Positions 12,284 to 21,513 are shown, counted from the stretch's first letter. The stretch: 64,000 bases of DNA from Dactylis glomerata (GCA_007115705.1 QXEO01000531.1:14094888-14158887), one strand, 5' to 3'. A program made the numbers and translations. The notes: generated by a model from the sequence alone, not told the origin.

Positions 12284-12877
12284 TCAAGTACCTTCAGAAG
12301 AAGCATTAAGATCAACAGAAGAGGTCTTGTCAATAAGGCATTGTATTTCATCCACATAAGTTTTTGAAGACCCTTGGTGATCATGCTTTGGTACACTATT
12401 CTCATCAAAAAGATTTTCAGGACAAATCCAGGCAAAATTGTTTTCGAAAGCATCATTCAATCCCAAAAGCTTGCAAGGTATAGGTATCTCGGTCCCCTCA
12501 TCATTAGTATCAATAACCTTTATAGGTGAACCGAGTTTATTAAAACGTTTAAGAACTTTTCTAGCTTCAATAACTACATCCTTAAATTCTAGGTGCAAGG
12601 TTTCCAAGATAAAAGCCTTCTTTTCGGGATCCTCAATTTCATGAAGCTTAAGGAACATATATTGCATAAAAGGATTAAGACTAGCAAACCTAGTTTCCAA
12701 CATGTCAATTAAATAAATAGAAGCAACTTCAATACTAGGAGCAAGCTCAACCCAAGACTTTTCCTCATCTTCATCGTGCATACTAATGTGATTAAAGAAC
12801 TCCTCAATGTTACTTTTGCCAATAATCGAACCACTCCCTACGGAGAGGTCCTCCAGAACGAACTCAGGGAACAACAT
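12284..12877 (-). CDS. 197-aa ORF of element A, function unknown
   Basis: This is the only sizeable ORF of element A, starting MLFPEFVLEDLS and ending VDLNASSEGT. It is acidic and hydrophilic, with a central helical-looking stretch (about residues 75-115, FMQYMFLKLHEIEDPEKKAF). I see no zinc knuckle, no protease DSG/DLG motif, no signal peptide and no membrane segment. It does not resemble the gag of element C, yet it starts at the same place after the same leader and ends with a similar C-terminus. It is intact in an element about half a million years old. It may be a highly diverged or rearranged gag, or an unrelated cassette; I do not know its function. Confidence 0.7.
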   Translation of the reverse strand: MLFPEFVLEDLSVGSGSIIGKSNIEEFFNHISMHDEDEEKSWVELAPSIEVASIYLIDMLETRFASLNPFMQYMFLKLHEIEDPEKKAFILETLHLEFKDVVIEARKVLKRFNKLGSPIKVIDTNDEGTEIPIPCKLLGLNDAFENNFAWICPENLFDENSVPKHDHQGSSKTYVDEIQCLIDKTSSVDLNASSEGT

Positions 12878-13035
12878 GATAAACTAAAGTAAAGAAATAA
12901 CAACTACCAAGGATTCTAATTTTTTTGGGTTTTTGATATAAAGCAGTGCAGGTAAAATAAAATAAAGTAAAGCAAAACAAATAACAAAGTAAAGAATGTG
13001 TGTGCGAAGAACTCCCCTTGCAGAAGTCTTCTCTC

Positions 13036-13054
13036 TTCCCCGGCAACAGCGCCA
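13036..13054 (-). other. Primer binding site of element A (tRNA-Asp type)
   Basis: On the minus strand the site reads TGGCGCTGTTGCCGGGG, about 10 nt after the 5' LTR end. It differs at one position from the complement of the plant tRNA-Asp 3' end (TGGCGCCGTTGCCGGGG, from general knowledge). Confidence 0.8.
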
Positions 13055-13064
13055 GAAAAAGTGC

Positions 13065-14691
13065 TGCTACTCGTGTGATGATGACGCCAGAAAAGAGCTG
13101 TGGCGTGTAGTTGATGTGGGAGCAGTAAGTCCTTGTGCGTGGTGATGACAAGCCCGTTGGGAACCCCAAGAGGAAGGTATGATGAGTGTAGCGGCAAGTT
13201 TTCCCTCAGTTAAGAAACCAAGGTATATCGAACAGGAGAAGAGAGACGATGACGACTGAAGGTGTTTGTGGAACCTGCACACACATAAACAAATACTTTG
13301 TTCCCAACTTGCGATGAGGTTGTCAATCTCACCGGTTTGCTTGAAACAAAGGTTATGAGCATATCGAGTGGAAAACAGTAAAGTATATGCGAGTAAAGTA
13401 AACAGTGCGGGAAAAGTAAACAGGTGATTGCAATATGATTAAAATAGGACCGGGGTCCACAGTTCACTAGTGGTGTCTCTCCATAGATAAAATAACATGC
13501 TGGGTAAACAAATTACAGTTGGGCAATTGATAGAATAAAGATAACGTGATATGTCAAGAAGATCACTATGAGATTTACTCTGGGCATTACAACAAAATAC
13601 ATAGACCGCCATCCAACTGCATCTATGACTAATAATCCACTCCCGGGGATATCATCCGAACACCCTAGAAGTATTAAGTTGCGAACAACAGATAATTGCA
13701 TTAAGCAAAGTGTGTAATGTAAACAAAGCATATGCCCTTGAGCATATGAATGTTGTTTTCTCCCTAGTAGCAACAGCACATCTACCACCTTAGAGGTTTC
13801 TGTCACTCCCCCAGGTGAAATAGAGACATGAACCCACTATCGAGCATAAATACCCCCTCTTGGAGTCACTAGCAACTACTCGGCCAAGATAGCTACTAAC
13901 AACGGAGAGCATGCAAGATCATAAACAACATAGAGATAAAAAAGATATAATTCAGTACAGCAACTTAATCATAAACACCAATATTCATCGGATCCCAACA
14001 AACCAACATCATAGAATTACATAACGGTGATCTCAATCATGTAGGGCAGCTCATGAGATCTAAACATGAAGCACATGGTGGAGAAGACAACCATCTAGCT
14101 ACTGCTATGGACCCATAGTCCAAGGTAGACTACTCACTCATCGCTCCGGAGGCAAGCATGGCGATGAAGAAGACCTCCGGTGGCGATTCCCCTCTCCGGC
14201 AGGGTGCCGGGAAGAGCTTCTGGACCCTCCCGATCTTCGGGTCGACGGCGGCGGCGGATCGCGATGTATTCTGGAAAACTGATCGGGCCTTTAGGTTTTT
14301 CTCGTCGGGGGGTACTTATAGGCGAAGGGGCGATGTCAGAGGTGGAGCCAGGCGCTCTCACACAGGGGTGGCGCGGCCAGGGGCCAGGCCGCGCCGCCCC
14401 CTTGTGTGGGGCCCTGGTGGCCCCCCTCCGACACTTCTTCGGATGTCTGGAAGCTTCCGGGTAAAATATGACTTCAGGTACTTGTTTCGTCCAATTCTGA
14501 GAATATTTCCTGTGTATCACTTCTGAAACACAAAAACAGCAGAAAACAGGAAACTGGCACTGTGGCACTTCGTTAATAGGTTAGTTCCGGAAAATGCATA
14601 AAAATGCCACTAAGTGTAACGAAACAATAGGCAAATGGTGTAAGAACAAGCATGGAGCATCAAAAATTATAGATACGTTTGAGACGTATCA
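13065..14691 (-). repeat. 5' LTR of element A (1627 bp)
   Basis: It is the partner of 8056-9685. On the minus strand it starts TGATACGTCTCAAACGTATC at 14691 and ends CGAGTAGCA at 13065. A TATA box (complement of TATAAG-type sequence near 14319) lies about 370 bp from its start. A 144-aa open frame in U3 is discussed among rejected items. Confidence 0.93.
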
Positions 14692-14696
14692 GCTAT

Positions 14697-15139
14697 CCCT
14701 CCCCCATAATGCCGATAGTAATCATAACATTCTCTTAATATCATTTTTGCGATATATGAGCTTCAATGACGAGTAGTGGTTATGGACCCAAGATACATCT
14801 TTGCGGTCCAATGCCATAACACTCATACATGGTGGCTTCGGCCACCGACCTCTTCTTTTCGAAGAGTTGATTCCTTGCATATGTTATTTGAAGCCTTGTT
14901 GTTCATTCTCGGTGTTGTTTCTTTCTTTGATACGGGAAGGCACTTGCATTGGATTTTTCGATGATTTTTCTTGCAATGTCAAGTGTCGAGAACCACTCTG
15001 TGTTTGCTCTCTCACCTAAACAATCATATCTCAAAACATCTACTCTATGCACACGAGTACATTTTTTCGTCAAAAACAACTTCTGTTTTTGAAAATCTAT
15101 GTGGAACTGTTTCTGGCGTTCTAGGCTGGAATATCCGCC
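14697..15139 (+). other. SIRE spacer between pol and accessory gene
   Basis: This stretch, with 7964-8055 before element A, joins the SIRE pol to its accessory gene. I see no coding sequence or repeat in it. It leads into the GGATAATCC-rich promoter region. Confidence 0.6.
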
Positions 15140-15230
15140 CCCATGGGTGGAATATCCGGGGGGCCGGATAATCCGGGCTAACTTTGGCCGGATTATCCGG
15201 TCGGCTCGTTGGCTGGGTATAAAAGGGCAG
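15128..15230 (+). promoter_or_regulatory. LTR-like internal promoter of the SIRE accessory gene
   Basis: The region contains repeats of the near-palindrome CCGGATAATCCGG and a clear TATA box, TATAAAAG at 15218-15225, about 150 bp before the accessory ATG. The core 15162-15200 ('ggccggataatccgg', then 'actttggccggat') matches the upstream region of the same element's LTR promoter at 18226-18261. That LTR promoter has its own TATA box (TATAAATA, 18301-18308). The internal site therefore looks like a derivative of the LTR promoter. Further GGATTATCC/GGATAATCC copies lie in the intron (15561-15597). A telo-box-like CCTAGGGTTT follows near 15269. Confidence 0.7.
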
Positions 15231-15374
15231 GGTCGGGTTGCCCTTCGTGCAGTTCCTTTCCCCTCACCCTAGGGTTTCCAGCCGCCGCTGGTGCTCCGGC
15301 CGTCTCCTCGGCCGGTCCTCATCGGATTTGGGTCTCCTCCACCTCGGGAGGGCTTTCACCAAGGCATTACTTCA

Positions 15375-16974
15375 ATGGATGAGGGTATGGTTCATATCTC
15401 CTAACCCTAGGGTGTGGTCTTGTATGAATTTCCCTTTGCAATTTCTTAGTGTTTGGCCTTCCCCGTGTTGTTCTTTGCTATCTTGAATCCGTTTGTATGG
15501 CACTACTTCCCCCGATCTATTAGAGTGTCACAGCAGGTTTTGGGGAATTTTTCGAGGGGGGCGGATTATCCAGCCCCCTGGCCGGATAATCCGGCCGGGC
15601 ATTTTTTCCTCGAATTTTTTCCTAGTTGCTGTCAAAAATTTGATTTATCGTGCGAAGTTTGTCCTTCCATACAACCTGATTTTTGATCTTCCTTCAGTAA
15701 CTCGTGTGCATATGCTTATCCCCATGCTATCCATGTCTCTCTCTCTCATAGGTGGTTTGAGTGTACCGAAGCGCAAGCATCGGTTTATTCGGAATGAAGA
15801 TGGTGTCCTTGTTGATGAGGTTGTGATCCATCAGTGTCAGAGGGAAGCTGCTAGAAAACTCCAGAAAGAGAAGCTTGCTAAGGCTCAAGCCCGTCGTCGC
15901 AAAGGGAAAGACACTAGACCCAACTACAAGACCATGCCCGAGCCTGACTACATTCTCGTGCGGAGCAACAATTGGTACGCCACACCCCGTGATGAAGACA
16001 TTGAGGACCGTGGTTTTTGGTGTGAGGAGCAGTGGGCCATCTACCATGATGTTTATGAGACCTTGAAGAATCCAACCCAGCCTATGCATCCTATTGACGT
16101 CGATCACCTTCGCAGCAAGACCTACTTTGATGAGGCTGTTTCTATGCTTGAGAAGATGGGATTGACTGAGCTAGCTACTTTGCATTGCAACTTTAACCCT
16201 GACCTCATCAAGCAGTTTTTTGCCACTCTTGTGATCTTGCCCAATCCTCAGAAGTCAATGAAGTGGATGTCTGGAGAGCATCAATGTGAAGCGGATTTCT
16301 CTGTGTTTGCCTCTCTCTTGGGTTATGCTTATGATGGGGATTATCCAGTGGGTCGCCGTGTTCACACTCCGAGGACAAAGCCTGACAAGGACAAGCTCTA
16401 TGACCTCTATGACTCCACAGGTGTTGTCGGCTTTATCAATGGTTTGCATCCACTCTATGATCAGCTTGTCCACATTTTCAGAGAGAACATTGCTCCTAGT
16501 GGTGGTAACAACAATGCCATTTGCACCTCACTAGTTGATCTAATCTTCCTTGCTCATCAGTGTGCTACTTCTTCCGACCCGGATGAGGATTTCACCCTTG
16601 ATATGATGGACTTCATCTTTTATGAGATTAAGGATGCTATCATTCAGAGGAACACACTTCCATATGCTCCTTACATCATGCTTCTCATCAAGCATTCTCT
16701 TGGGGACTATGATCTCAGTGATGATTGTGTGGATCACCTAGTCAAGAAGATGTACATCAAGAAGAAGAAGACTCCTACCCCTTCCACTGCTTGTCCTAAC
16801 ACCTTCATGGTTGATGCGAGGTCGAGTGCTTCTACTCGTGAACAGAGGGTTGCTGCTACGGCTATGTCTAGAGAAGTGAAGAAGCTCAGTTGGTTTGAGA
16901 GGAATGTTCTTTGCATGAAGGTTGAGATCCATCGTGAGAACTATCAGGCCTACGTGGAGAGGAAGACTATTTAG
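15375..16974 (+). CDS. SIRE accessory gene, probably spliced (exons 15375-15384 and 15752-16974)
   Basis: A 367-bp intron fits well: donor GTATGG at 15385, acceptor after a CTCTCTCTCATAG tract at 15751. It joins ATGGATGAGG in frame to the long ORF, giving a start MDEGGLSVPKRKHRF. The unspliced frame also runs from 15493, but that part looks like intron sequence. The product has 410 residues up to TAG (16972-16974). The same frame continues 87 more codons to TGA 17236-17238, with a strongly acidic tail, so the TAG may be a recent nonsense mutation in a protein of about 498 residues. The first part is basic (KLQKEKLAKAQARRRKGK). The middle (about residues 120-330) resembles the plant retroelement domain called 'putative plant transposon protein'; that match is from memory. 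There is no signal peptide or membrane segment, so an envelope role is unlikely. Confidence 0.68.
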
Positions 16975-17238
16975 GACAATCAGCAGCTGATCCTACACTG
17001 TCTCAGTGGTGCACAGACTGCCGCGCCCACCCCTACCACAGCTACTTCTTATGCAGCTTGGCACACTGACCGCTACAACTGGTGTGATATGGAGAAGCAT
17101 CTCTTTGGTCCTCCAGATGCTCCTGCAGGAGGTGCTCATGCAGAGTTTGAGGAGGTTGAGGAGGACGAGGATGACAATGATGCTGCTGGTGATGACTATA
17201 TTGAAGGCTCTGACAACCTCGATGACTGGGAGGATTGA
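16975..17238 (+). pseudogene. Acidic C-terminal extension of the SIRE accessory ORF behind an amber codon
   Basis: After TAG 16972-16974 the same frame stays open for 87 codons. It first encodes a Thr/Ala-rich stretch and WHTDRYNWCDMEKHLFGPP, then an Asp/Glu-rich tail ending DNLDDWED before TGA 17236-17238. Composition and frame indicate it was once part of the same protein. Confidence 0.6.
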
Positions 17239-17824
17239 TTCCTCGGGGCGTGTAGCATCGCTCTTCTCCCTTTTTGGTGTCTTGATGCCAAAGGGGGAGA
17301 AGTAGTTCTATTAGGCTTCTCTCGGGATTTGCATGGGTGGGGAACACAAGCTTGCGCGTTTATCATTCCTTTGGCGCTTGTGTTTCTTCTTATTTATTTG
17401 CTTAAGTTTGGAACAATATTTGTGGTTTATTTGCTACTATGGTGTGTATGAGACTATGTTCTATGTTCTATGTGTGCCGTGTGGAACATTATGCTTGTAG
17501 AACTATGTACTACTTTGTTCCTTTGTGAGTTCATGGTATGTGTGTGAGATGGCTATGGAATTTGGTTTCACAACATTATCATCTTCGGATTTCCATATTG
17601 ATTGAATCTTCTATCGAGTGGTATGATCCCTACAAACCCTATCCTCGACCCTTGTGGTCTTTCTTCGAACTTAAAAGTGGTGCCTTTTTCCTTTAACTTC
17701 CATTTTTCAAAGATGCACACTTTTAGGGGGAGCTTTGCTCCTTGCTCAAAAAACTTGTTGTTTGAATTATATTATCTCTCTTGCAAATCCAAGTGTTGTC
17801 ATCTAACACCAAAAAGGGGGAGAT
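17239..17824 (+). other. SIRE 3' non-coding region with two polypurine tracts
   Basis: No gene is seen. An AAAGGGGGAGAAG tract lies at about 17288-17302 and the main PPT, AAAAAGGGGGAGAT, at about 17810-17823, directly before the LTR start TGAAAGAGC. Duplicate purine tracts around the 3' UTR are usual for SIRE-type elements. Confidence 0.7.
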
Positions 17825-19024
17825 TGAAAGAGCATACTTTGTATCCCTCATATTTTGTATGTTAGATAACAACATTAGGAATTTAAGTGTGTGTTAAAGT
17901 GGTGCAAGTTTTCAGTTCGAAGATTTCGGCTAAGGACTTGAGCCGGCGTCACCCAGATATGGGGCCGGATTATTGGCCTGGATATTTCATTCCAGGCTGG
18001 ATAATCCGCCCCCCCTTCAAGGTTTCGGAAAAACGGCTAAGTCCCTGGCTCGGCGTCACCCAGTAACTGGGGCAGATTTTTGGCCCGGATATTTCATTCC
18101 GGGCCGGATAATCCGCCCCCCAAGGATCTCAAGGAAAAACAGCTAAGGACTCAGCTCGGCGTCACCTAGTAACCGGGGCGGATATTTGGCCCGGATATTT
18201 CATTCCAGGCCGGATATTCCGGCTGGCCGGATAATCCGGCCATACTTTGGCCGGATAATCCGCCCCTCCAAGACAGCAACGGCTACATTTTGGGAGGGAC
18301 TATAAATAACCCTCCCCTTCTTTCACCTCAAGCTGCTAGTCCCAAACAAGAAGAAGACCTCATTTGGAGCCACAAAAATAACAAGATCTCCTCCCTCAAC
18401 CCACCAAAGCTCTTGATCTTTGGAGAATCGAAGGAGAAGGCCTTGAACTACATCCTCACCCCGAAGCGATTTACTTTCCCCTCTCATTTGCTTGAGGGCC
18501 CTTGTGTCTTGGGTTCCCTTGTGTCCCTTGACCTTGATTTGTGTGTTTGATATCTTGATACTTGTTGTTTGACAGCATTGTGTTGTCCTTGGGAGCCTCC
18601 AATTTAGTTGTGGATGTGTGCCCCAAGATTGTAAAGGCCGGTTCCGCCTTGAGAAATCCCTTAGTGGAAAGTAAGCTAGGCCTTTGTGGCGAAAGCTTGC
18701 ACCGGAGATTAGGGTGAGCCTTTGTGGCGTTGGTTAGGCCTTTGTGGCAACCACACCTCTCCAACTTAGACGTACTTCCACTAAAAAGGAAGGAACTACG
18801 GGAATTACATCCGTGTCTCTGTGTGCTCCACTCTCGGTTACCTCTATCCTTTATTGCCTTTTTATATCGTATCGTGCTTAGCTTGCTAGTTGTCATATAG
18901 GTAAATTCACCCTGGTTGCATATCTAGAGAATTTACCTCTTGTGTCAAGCCTAAATTGAAAAAGAATTAAAATTTGAGTAGCACCTATTCACCCCCCCCT
19001 CTAGGTGCCCTTACGATCCGTTCA
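17825..19024 (+). repeat. 3' LTR of the SIRE-type Copia (about 1200 bp)
   Basis: The start TGAAAGAGCATAC is fixed by the PPT. The end at GATCCGTTCA (19024) is my best estimate from the TG...CA rule and from the change of sequence to the Mutator-like element. The TATA box is at 18301-18308 and an enhancer-like tandem array lies upstream of it. The 5' partner LTR is outside the window, so the boundaries cannot be confirmed by alignment. Confidence 0.68.
17928..18240 (+). repeat. Three tandem copies of a 106-bp unit with GGATAATCC motifs in the SIRE LTR
   Basis: Units begin GGCTAAG/AGCTAAG at 17928, 18035 and 18141. Each contains 'cggcgtcacc', 'ggatatttcattcc' and 'ccggataatccg'-type sequence. 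The array lies 60 to 370 bp upstream of the LTR TATA box, the usual place for retrotransposon enhancers. Confidence 0.8.
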
Positions 19025-19325
19025 GCAGGCCCATGTGATTGGCTGGCGTCGTGCCGGGCGGGCACGACAGGCCCTAGTCGCGGAGGGCGGACATGACAGT
19101 GTGCGATTGTGCTATGCGCACCCCACTGGCGACCCAGTTACTTGTTTTAGGCAATGCGTACCCGATGACTCCATTTTTTTGTTATCTTCGAGTAATATTT
19201 TCAATATGTTTTGAAATAACATTTAGATTAATATAAAAATTGCATGATATATGAGTCTCATACATCATCAACTAGTAGCACAAATGAGTCGCAAACGTGC
19301 TTACAAATATATATGTGTCTCATAC
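19025..19325. mobile_element. Left fragment of the Mutator-like element that hosts the Tat Gypsy
   Basis: The sequence up to CATAC (19321-19325) continues at 28157 (CATAC) on the other side of the Tat Gypsy, so both belong to one host. The right part codes for a Mutator-like transposase on the minus strand, which makes this the 3' flank of that gene. No long terminal inverted repeat can be confirmed because the opposite end is missing. A short GC-rich inverted repeat (cgtgccgggcgggcacg) lies at about 19049-19065. Confidence 0.5.
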
Positions 19326-19660
19326 TGACGAGGGTTAACTCGACGAATGTCCTAGATGAAGGACTTAGGATCGGGGAGATAGGGCGTCAGATGAACTCGA
19401 AGGTAAAGTTAGTCGAGATATGTATGCGTCGAAAGTAAACTTGGGTGTTTAACCTGGCTTGCTTTCAATCTGGGCTACACCGTCCCCTCCTGGCCCCTAT
19501 ATATAAATGGCCAGGTCTCGAGGATCGGGTAGGGTCCGATACAGATTACAATATCGACATACGGTAGGAACTCGTATTCGACTTATCATTACAATTGGGC
19601 CTAGCTATACGGGCCTCAGGGGTACTCAACTAACGGGCTCTATTAACTATACCCTTGTCA
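19326..19660 (-). repeat. 3' LTR of the Tat element (335 bp)
   Basis: On the plus strand it runs TGACGAGGGTT ... CCCTTGTCA. It carries a TATA box (TATATATA, about 19498-19505). The four differences from 27822-28156 lie near 19454, 19505, 19600 and 19620. Confidence 0.96.
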
Positions 19661-20593
19661 GTAGCCCCTGAGATTCTACCAGAATTGCAGATTCGGGTTG
19701 AAACTTTAATCTTCGACTTGATCAATTCTTCAACTTCTTCTTATCTTCAAATCTTCGACTTGGTCTTTCAACTTATTTTCATGATATTCTTTCGCAAGGG
19801 GTTTTGATGAACAAGCCTGACAACTCTGACGGATCAAGAGGCCAGTTAACTGCCGGAACAGATACTTGTCACCTACTTCAAATTCAATCCCATTGGACTT
19901 GAATTCAGGATACCAGTCAAACCCACTCTTTTGCCACATTTAGGACTTACAAAGAATGAATCCCAGTGATTCTCAGGGTACCCAGTGCGTCCACCAGGAT
20001 TTTCTTCGCGTCGTAGACACGGATACATACCAGCAGAGTGCATCCATGTGCGTATACCAGGCCACACAGGACAGATCCCGGGGTCTTACCTTCGTGATAA
20101 ATCACGGCATTCGAGTTTCATTGCGATAATGCAACTCGAGAATCTTATGTCGCAGCCAAGTTTTTGACTGATAAAATCAAAGTATTTCGGATTTTTAAAT
20201 TGACCTTCTTCGCTCCCGATGGGAGTAATCTCTCTGTGCTTTGTCAACTATGTAGTCAAAGTTTGTACGTTAATCCTTCTTCATCTCCATTATTTATTAT
20301 CTCATCCTCTATCGGGTGCGCGCTCAGCGCTCCCGATGGGAGTAGCCCCCGAGGCTATGTTTGGATACTTGTAGTCAATCATAGGCTCAAAGTTCAGCTC
20401 TTCTTTCTCCTGCTGACGTCTACTGTTGGCAAGCCCCCGAGTCCAAGTCGAAGTATTTATATCGTGCGACCACAATCTCCTCTTCTTGTTTTTCCTCTTT
20501 GGTATTATCGTCTGCTGTGTGCAGAATTTAACTCCTGTTGCAAAATATGTTTTACGGGCCTTGCTGTAGCATGGGGGCCCGATAATATGTGCT
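19661..20593. other. Tat 3' untranslated region
   Basis: Beyond the PPT-like sequence next to the LTR (complement of gtagcccctgag at 19661) no gene is evident. A frame at 20164-20598 looks accidental. The sequence repeats the phrase 'gctcccgatgggagta' at about 20211-20227 and 20328-20344, each able to form a hairpin (CTCCCGATGGGAG). Confidence 0.6.
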
Positions 20594-20698
20594 TATAAAG
20601 CATCTTCTGGCAAGGGTAAAAACCCTAATCAGATTCCTCCCCCGCCGCATCATCTTCTTTCTCCATCTAGGGTTTTCCTAGGCTTTTCCCTTGTTCAC
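20594..20698 (+). promoter_or_regulatory. Possible promoter and leader of the antisense ORF
   Basis: Going toward the ATG at 20699 there is TATAAAG (20594-20600), an AAACCCTA telo-box (20620-20627), a CT-rich leader, and an inverted telo-box TAGGGTTT (20668-20675). This combination is common in 5' regions of plant genes for ribosome biogenesis and growth. Its orientation opposes the element's own LTR promoter. Confidence 0.5.
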
Positions 20699-21286
20699 AT
20701 GGCTGACGCTGATGGTTCTCGTCTCAACCTTGGCTCTCTGGTGGCGCCGCGAGGTCGGGGTCGCCCTCGTGGAAGTAAGAACAGGAACAATACCACTCCG
20801 GCCGCCGCAGGATCATCATCGGCCGCTCCGGCTAAGCGTCGCCCCGGCCGCCCACCTGGTAGTAAGAATAAGCCCAAGGTGACTGGCGCTACTCCAGGTC
20901 CAATCGCTCCGCCTCCTGCTGCTTCTGCTGCTCCTGCTGCGCCTACCCGAGTCTTTTCTTTCTTCTGCATTGCCATGTCGCAGTGTTGCGAGATTCAGTG
21001 CCTGCCGCTGAATTTCACCAAGTTCATGGATGGGCACGAACTGCGAGAGGTGGTTCTCCGCGAACAGTCTAGCAGTGGTATCCCATACGAGGTGGAGGTG
21101 TGGTATGATGGCGACGGTGAGCAGTACTTGAGGGGTGGCTGGTCACAGTTTGCAGAAGACCACGACATCCACCAAGGCTTCTTCATGGCCTTCGATTTCC
21201 ACATCGGCACGTCAAAATTCGACATGAAGATCTATGACGGCACCCAATGCCAGAAGAAGTACGAAGCTGAAGTCCACTTCCATTAG
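20699..21286 (+). CDS. Antisense ORF in the Tat element: AT-hook plus B3-like protein (195 aa)
   Basis: The ORF is complete and lies on the strand opposite to gag-pol, in the 3' region between pol and the 3' LTR. The N-terminal half has two AT-hook cores, RGRGRPRGSKN (about residues 18-28) and RRPGRPPGSKN (about 47-57), followed by a Pro/Ala-rich linker. The C-terminal half (about 100-190) looks like a B3-type DNA-binding fold: a strand, then GWSQFAEDHDIHQGFFMAFD, then a final strand pair. The predicted role is DNA binding in the nucleus. Extra ORFs in antisense are known in Tat elements; this domain pairing is my own reading. The ORF is open although pol is broken. A polypyrimidine-AG at 20951-20983 leaves room for an intron. 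Confidence 0.68.
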   Translation: MADADGSRLNLGSLVAPRGRGRPRGSKNRNNTTPAAAGSSSAAPAKRRPGRPPGSKNKPKVTGATPGPIAPPPAASAAPAAPTRVFSFFCIAMSQCCEIQCLPLNFTKFMDGHELREVVLREQSSSGIPYEVEVWYDGDGEQYLRGGWSQFAEDHDIHQGFFMAFDFHIGTSKFDMKIYDGTQCQKKYEAEVHFH

Positions 21287-21426
21287 GATCTCTTTTTTTA
21301 TGTAATTTCGCTTGACAATGTCCTTGTCGCCGTGTTATCTGTAATGAATATTCGTACTCTACTTTGATTGTTTTGCTAGTACCATGAAAACAAGTTACTG
21401 TTCTGAGGTATGCTTGAGATATATCG

Positions 21427-21513
21427 GGTTCTTTGCGAACCAAGTCGTATGAAGAATATCGGGTTCTTTTGTGAACCAAATTGCTTGAATATTATCGGGT
21501 TGTCTGCACAACC
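21427..21513. other. Three tandem small hairpins downstream of Tat pol
   Basis: A TATCGGGTT unit recurs every 35-36 bp. Each copy folds: GGTTC/GAACC at 21427-21441 and at 21462-21477, and GGTTGT/ACAACC at 21498-21513. The third copy has changed both arms so that pairing is kept. Confidence 0.7.

Larger units (their letters stand above)
8056..14691 (-). mobile_element. Element A: complete non-autonomous Athila-type LTR element (6636 bp)
   Basis: Both LTRs are present (8056-9685 and 13065-14691), flanked by the perfect 5-bp target duplication GCTAT (8051-8055, 14692-14696). Read on the minus strand the order is 5' LTR, primer site, 160-bp leader, one 197-aa ORF, double hairpin, 2.5 kb non-coding region, PPT, 3' LTR. 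There is no protease, reverse transcriptase or integrase, so the element must rely on proteins from another element. I count roughly 20 LTR differences (about 1.2%), which would mean about half a million years with the commonly used grass LTR rate. It sits in the spacer after the SIRE pol. Confidence 0.93.
3597..19024 (+). mobile_element. SIRE/Maximus-type Ty1-copia element, 5' end outside window, interrupted by element A
   Basis: The order gag, protease, integrase, reverse transcriptase, RNase H (3597-7963), then an accessory gene (15375-17238) and a 3' LTR (17825-19024), matches the long SIRE-lineage Copia elements of grasses. The element continues without loss across element A: GCTAT lies on both sides, at 8051-8055 and 14692-14696. 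Its 5' LTR and gag start are displaced left of the window by E1. Bases after the 3' LTR (GCAGG, 19025-19029) would be the target duplication. Several stops and frameshifts make it inactive. Confidence 0.82.

Noticed and set aside
13036..13054. tRNA gene fragment suggested by the tRNA-Asp-like sequence
   Set aside because: Only 17 bases match, placed right after an LTR, as a primer binding site should be.
8551..13806. Identical 97-aa frames starting MTETSKVVDVLLLLG at 8506-8799 and 13513-13806
   Set aside because: They are the same LTR position in the two LTRs of element A; identity reflects recent insertion, not selection. Other LTR copies differ.
15375..16974. Envelope-like gene for the SIRE accessory ORF
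   Set aside because: There is no signal peptide, no membrane segment and no furin-like site; the product is a soluble, charged protein.
17928..18240. CRISPR-like array
   Set aside because: The units are contiguous imperfect tandem copies without unique spacers, in a plant LTR.
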